Part shown: in pieces, positions 59,061 to 64,000 of the stretch
How positions within the stretch are numbered: the stretch's first letter is position 1
Layout: the number at the start of each line of letters is the position of its first letter
Source: Sipunculus nudus
Taxonomy: Eukaryota; Annelida; Sipuncula; Golfingiida; Sipunculidae
Length of the DNA: 64,000 nucleotides
Direction of reading: 5' to 3'
Assembly (NCBI GenBank): GCA_026874595.1
Contig: CM049317.1
Span: 52,781,618-52,845,617, forward strand
Notes under the pieces: model-generated
The model's database searches: none
What the model was told of the DNA's origin: nothing
The model's input: the letters and a program-made list of their open reading frames with translations, nothing else
Program-made: the position numbers and the translations under genes

Positions 59061-59795
59061 TAATGGTTATATTGTGTTATACATAATATACATAATGCAC
59101 AGTTTTGTTATGATGATTGTATTACTGACCTTGTTTGTGCATGAACAACCAACGATGATGTTGCCACAGCATAATGAGAAATGTCATATCTGTTTAATTG
59201 CTGTACATAACTACTACAGTATTAACTGTCGAGTGTATATAACACCACATTGTGTTCATTTTGTTGTTATACTATAATGACCTCACGGAAAAAAATACAA
59301 CAGGTAATCACTGCCAATGATAATTTATATACGTAGTTTCAAATGTTAGAACTTGTCGTCGCCAGGTTCCGCTAGTTGTCTGGGAAAGTCTTGTCAGCGT
59401 ACAGAACGATATAAGCACACACACACATACATACATAGTGGCTTGCTGTTACTTTTTGCTTGAAATCGTGTAAATTGTAGTTTTAAAGTATAAAAAGATC
59501 AAATTTTTTTATGAAAGCGAATGTAAATTTCATTAATACATATATACCGTCAGGAAGAACACTACACCAGATTTAAAATGACATACGCTTATGTGGTCTA
59601 ATTTTAAGTTTAAGTTACTTTTGGGTTGATTTTGATTGACGGTTTTTTTGCGAGGGGTGTTGCCTTAGAAAAAACCGAGTGTTCAATTAAGTTCGACCAT
59701 CAATATACCCCCGCATGGAGATGATCACAGGTATATATGTATATATGTATAAATTTACATATATGTAACTAGAGGTACTACGGTACATTTTTACA

Positions 59796-60384
59796 CTCTT
59801 TACATACTTTACGAATACAGATATATTTTTGTAAATGAAAGATGAAATACACATGTAAGAAATTGTGTGGATGCTTTTGTGTTTTACAATCCCGTTTTGT
59901 TGAAAGCAACGTCCAGCTTATTGTATCGACATATTAAGTCCTGGTCAAGAGAGATCACATGGCGTGATCCTCATACTCGTATGTGTGATGGTGTGCGGGC
60001 GCGTGTGTGTGTTAGCAAGTACCGAAACGCTGAATAGGTATTTGAAATTAATCTATCGCGCTTTCTCTTTTTCCCAAAACGAATTTATGAGGGATGACTG
60101 AATGATTGAGGACCAAAAGAAAAGGACAACTGATGAAGTTGTGTTTGAATTGTGTATGGAACGGCACGAGACCTGATGTTACCACACATTACAGGGTTTT
60201 AACATTCTATAATGGGTAATGGATAACAGAGGGCTAGTTCTATAACAATAATAGATAACAGAAAAACGTCCCATTTTAGAATTTCCCCCGCGTGATAGAC
60301 AAAGGTCTCCTGAGGGTTATGTGATGAGGACAAACTGTCAGATACACAACAGACTAGAATCTGTAATTATATATATATATTAAG

Positions 60385-60430
<46 letters not shown>

Positions 60431-62124
60431 CACGTAAAGAATTCTAGTCACCGTTATCCAGGTACCAAAATGGGAAGAAATAACACCCGTTAGTTGATTC
60501 TACTTGTTTCATTGAATTACATGTAAATAATATGAATGGAATGAATGGATACAAATGACTTCCCTATTTTCAGCAATGTTCTGTGTATGGGCCCCTTGAG
60601 CACTTTGCATTAAAAGATTATACAATCTGAAGCAAAATTAATGAATTTCAATATAAAGCTGACCCGCCACCAATCCTCATCCGCCTTCATAGGCCTTGAA
60701 ATTCTCTGTTTAAATAAGCTAGAACATCTGTCTGCCTGTGTTTCCCGTACATGTATTGTATTCGAGTCTTTATTCAGACGCAACCTATAAAAACCACATT
60801 GTCCGAAACTATAGGGTTGCATAAACTTATCAGTGATCACAAGAAAATTCAGCAAATGCAGCAATAGCCCATGCGATTAAAATAATTTAGAAGGGGCGGT
60901 TCGGTCCAGGGGTAGGCGGTCCGGTATTTTGTTTTGTCGGGTAGACCGGACCGGTCCGCATTTCTAGTTTCTTGTTAAGGTATGGAGTATAGACGAATAA
61001 AATTGAATTTACAAAGCGAGGATTCGTTTAATTCTTCAGTTAATGTGCAAAATGTCACTGACAATTTTAGCTTCTACAAATGAGCGACATAAATAACACA
61101 AGGAAGGGACATGACTGACACAAATGAGGGACATGGCTAACACAAAGGAGGGGCATGGCCATAACAAATGAGGCACATGATCAACACAAACGTGGGACCT
61201 GGCTAACACAAATGAGGGACCTGGCCAACACATATGAAGGACATGGCCAATACTAATGAGGGACCTGGCCAACACAAATAAAGGAACATGACCAATTAAA
61301 ATGAGAGGCCTGGCAAACACAAATAAAGATATGTCCAGCACAAATGAAGGACCTGGCCAACACATATGAAGGACATGGCCAATACTAATGAGGGCCCTGG
61401 CCGACACAAATAAAGGAACATGACCAATTAAAATGAGAGGCCTGGCAAACACAAATAAAGATATGTCCAGCACAAATGAAGGACCTGGCCAACACAAATG
61501 AGGGACATGGCCAACACAAACGAGGGACATGGCTAACACAAATGTGGGACATGGCTAACACAAATGAGGGATATGGCTTACACAAATGAGGGACATGGCT
61601 GACACAAATGAGGGACATGGCTAACGCAAATGAGGGACATGGCTTAAACAAATGTCGAACATAGCCAACACTAATGAGGGACATGGGCAACACAAATGAG
61701 GGACATGGCCAATACAAATGAGGGACATGACCAACACAAACGAGGGACATGGGCAACTCAAATGAGGGACATGGATAACACAAATGAGGGTCATGGCTAA
61801 CACAAATAAGGGACATGGCTAACACAAATGATGGACATGGCTGACACAAATGTCGGTCATGGCAAACACATGTAGGACATGGGTATCACACATATGGGAC
61901 ATGGCTACCGCAAATGAGGAACTGACTTGAATAACTTGGGGACATGGCAAAACAATTAAGGGATATGACAAACACAAATTTATAAGAGACATGTCAACAC
62001 AAATGAGGGGCACGAGCAACACAAATGATGGACATGACCAACGAATGAGGGGCACGGCCAACACAAATATGGGACATGACTTCCACAAATGAGGGACATG
62101 ACTTCCCAAGAGGAGGGACACATT
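59796..62124 (+). repeat. 2.3-kb tandem duplication, unit 1 (single-copy part plus minisatellite)
   Basis: It starts CTCTTTACATACT. Sequence from 59800 to 61080 reappears from 62125 to 63390 with over 90 percent identity by eye. The unit ends in the 22-bp minisatellite, so the order is unique part, array, unique part, array. Confidence 0.85.
61078..62115 (+). repeat. 22-bp minisatellite, about 47 units
   Basis: The unit is GGGACATGGCTAACACAAAT plus GA, with steps of exactly 22 bp (61502, 61524, 61546). Three units make 66 bp or 22 codons, which is why minus-strand frames run open for up to 167 codons (PSFVLAMSLICVSHVPHLC). These frames are repeat translations. Confidence 0.92.
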
Positions 62125-64000
62125 CTCTTTACATACTCTACGAATAAAGATATATCATATTTTTGGAAACAAATTTTTGTAAATGAAAGATGTATTTTAC
62201 CTTGAAATACACATGTAAGAAATTTTGTGGATGCTTTTGTGTTTTACAATCCCGTTTTGTTGAAAGCAACGTCCAGCTTATTGTATCGACATATTAAGTC
62301 CTGGTCAATAGAGATCACATGGCGTGATCCTCACACCCGTATGTGTGATGGTGTGTGTGTTTGCAAGTACCGAGACGCTGAATAGGTATTTAAAATTAAT
62401 CTATCGCGCTTTTTCTTTTTCCCAAATTGAATTTCTGAGGGATGACTGAATGATTGAGGACCAAAAGAAAAGGACAACTGATGAAGTTGTGTTTGAATTG
62501 TGTATGGAACGGCACGAGACCTGATGTTACCACACATTACAGGGTTGTAACATTCTATAATGGGTAATGGATAACAGAGGGCTAGTTCTATAACAATAAT
62601 GGATAACAGAAAAACGTCCCATTTTAGAATTTCCCCCGCGTGATAGACAAAGGTCTCCTGAGGGTTATGTGATGAGGACAAACTGTCAGATACACAACAG
62701 ACTAGAATCTGTAATTATATATATATATATATATATATTACACGTAAAGAATTCTAGTCACCGTTATCCAGATACCAAAATGGGAAGAAATAATACCCTT
62801 TAGTAGATTCTACTTGTTTCAATGAATTACATGTAAATAATATGAATGGAATGAATGGATACAAATGACTTCCCTATTTTCAGCAATGTTCTGTGTATGG
62901 GCCCCTTGAGCATTTTGCATTAAAAGATTATACAAGCTGAAGCAAAATTAATGAATTTCAATAAAAAGCTGACCCGTCACCAATCCTCATCCGCCTTCAT
63001 AGGCCTTGAAATTCTCTGTTTAAATAAGCTAGAACATCTGTCTGCCTGTGTTTCCCGTACATGTATCGATTCGAGTCTTTATTCAGACGCAACCTATAAA
63101 AACCACATTGTTTGAAACTATAGGGTTGCATAAACTTATCAGTGATCACAAGAAAATTCAGCAAATGCAGCAATAGCCCATGCGATTAAAATAATTTAGA
63201 AGGGGCGGTTCGGTCCAGGGGTAGGCGGTCCGGTATTTTGTTTTGTCGGGTAGACCGGACCGGTCCGCATTTCTAGTTTCTTGTTAAGGTATGGAGTATA
63301 GACGAATAAAATTGAATTTAAAAAGCGAGGATTCGTTTAATTCTACAGTTAATGTGCAAAATGTCACTGACAATTTTAGCTTCTACAAATGAGCGACATA
63401 AATAACACAAGGAAGGGAGATGACTGACACCAATGAGGGACATGGCTAACACAAAGGAGGGGCATGGCCATAACAAATGAGGCACATGATCAACACAAAC
63501 GTGGGACCTGGCCAACACAAATGAGGGACCTGGCTAACACAAATGAAGGACATGGCCAATACTAATTAGGAACCTGGCCAACACAAATAAAGGAACATGA
63601 CCAATTAAAATGAGGGACCTGGCAAACACAAGTAAAGATATGTCCAGCACAAATGAAGGACCTGGCCAACACAAATGAGGGACCTGGCCGACACAAATGA
63701 GGGACCTGGCCAACACATATGAAGGACATGGCCAATACTAATGAGGGACCTGGCCAACACAAATAAAGGAACATGACCAATTAAAATGAGAGGCCTGGCA
63801 AACACAAATAAAGATATGTACAGCACAAATGAAGGACCTGGCCAACACAAATGAGGAACATGGCGAACACAAACGAGGGACATGGCTAACACAAATGAGG
63901 GACATGGCTAACAAAAAATGAGGGACATGGCTAACACAAATGAGGGACATGGCTGACACAAATGTCGAACATGGCCAACACAAATGAGGGACATATATGA
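62125..64000 (+). repeat. 2.3-kb tandem duplication, unit 2 (runs off the window)
   Basis: The copy of unit 1. Its main differences are the shorter (TA)n run (62716-62738 against 60370-60428) and small substitutions. The array at its end is still running at 64000. Confidence 0.85.
63390..64000 (+). repeat. 22-bp minisatellite, second array (incomplete)
   Basis: The same unit as 61078-62115, about 28 units before the window ends. Variants such as ACCTGGCCAACACAAATGA occur in the same order as in the first array, so it was duplicated as a block. Confidence 0.9.

Larger units (their letters stand above)
57689..59795. other. 3' flank of gene C and gene-free sequence
   Basis: It contains the poly(A) signal at 57826, a widely dispersed repeat piece at 58196-58275 (GTTTTCTCC, TCCGGTTTCCCC) and two similar segments near 58710-58880 and 58880-59060 (CAGAAATCACAT, AAGGTAGGTGA, TACACTGGAGCG). 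No gene seen. Confidence 0.4.

Noticed and set aside
61078-62115. Regular direct repeats resembling a CRISPR array
   Set aside because: There are no spacers between the units, and the genome is eukaryotic.
62331-62681. Minus-strand 116-codon frame in the 2.3-kb duplication
   Set aside because: The sister copy at about 59.97-60.32 kb is not open in the same way, so the frame is not conserved.
61036-63983. Long minus-strand frames of 60-167 codons
   Set aside because: They are translations of the 22-bp minisatellite; three units happen to give 22 open codons.

Overview
This is animal nuclear DNA: AT-rich and intron-rich, with no long open frames, many (TA)n microsatellites, long G/C runs, minisatellites and small inverted-repeat transposons. 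The lectin genes and the repeat families (for example the one beginning TTTTAGCTCAGCTGAC) look most like a marine mollusc, probably a bivalve. That assignment is from memory of such genomes and was not tested.

The genes form a tandem, plus-strand cluster of C-type-lectin-like (CTLD) type I membrane proteins. I rebuilt them from splice signals, exon phase and comparison between copies. Gene A is the 3' end only (360-3206). Gene B is nearly complete (12246-18095, with a possible alternative last exon at 18604-18772). Gene D is a decayed or reduced copy (about 42473-43529). Gene C is nearly complete (46858-57688). The shared plan is CTLD1 (two exons), CTLD2 (two exons), a short stalk, one transmembrane (TM) exon and a cytoplasmic tail. 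Every ectodomain junction is phase 1, and the TM-to-tail junction is phase 2. The signal-peptide exons of B and C were not found, and the 5' part of A lies outside the window.

The most interesting feature is the tail end. The ectodomains and TM segments of A and B are clearly homologous, but the tails of A, B and C share no similarity, and D reads from its TM segment into a stop with almost no tail. Extra phase-2 candidate tail exons lie behind B (18604-18772) and, with no ectodomain nearby, at 24391-24631. This suggests receptors with a constant outside and an exchangeable inside.

Between the genes the sequence is nearly all repeats. There is a 4.1-kb foldback-like element (19753-23851) whose arms are tandem units of about 162 bp, with a 141-codon frame between the arms. 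There is a 1.6-kb tandem duplication (28005-31190), a 51-bp minisatellite (about 32615-33865), several short inverted-repeat elements (37782-38215, 50909-51068, 55518-56674) and hAT-like fragments with G runs. A 2.3-kb tandem duplication carrying a 22-bp minisatellite runs off the right end (59796-64000). No rRNA, functional tRNA or CRISPR array was seen, and no convincing minus-strand protein gene.
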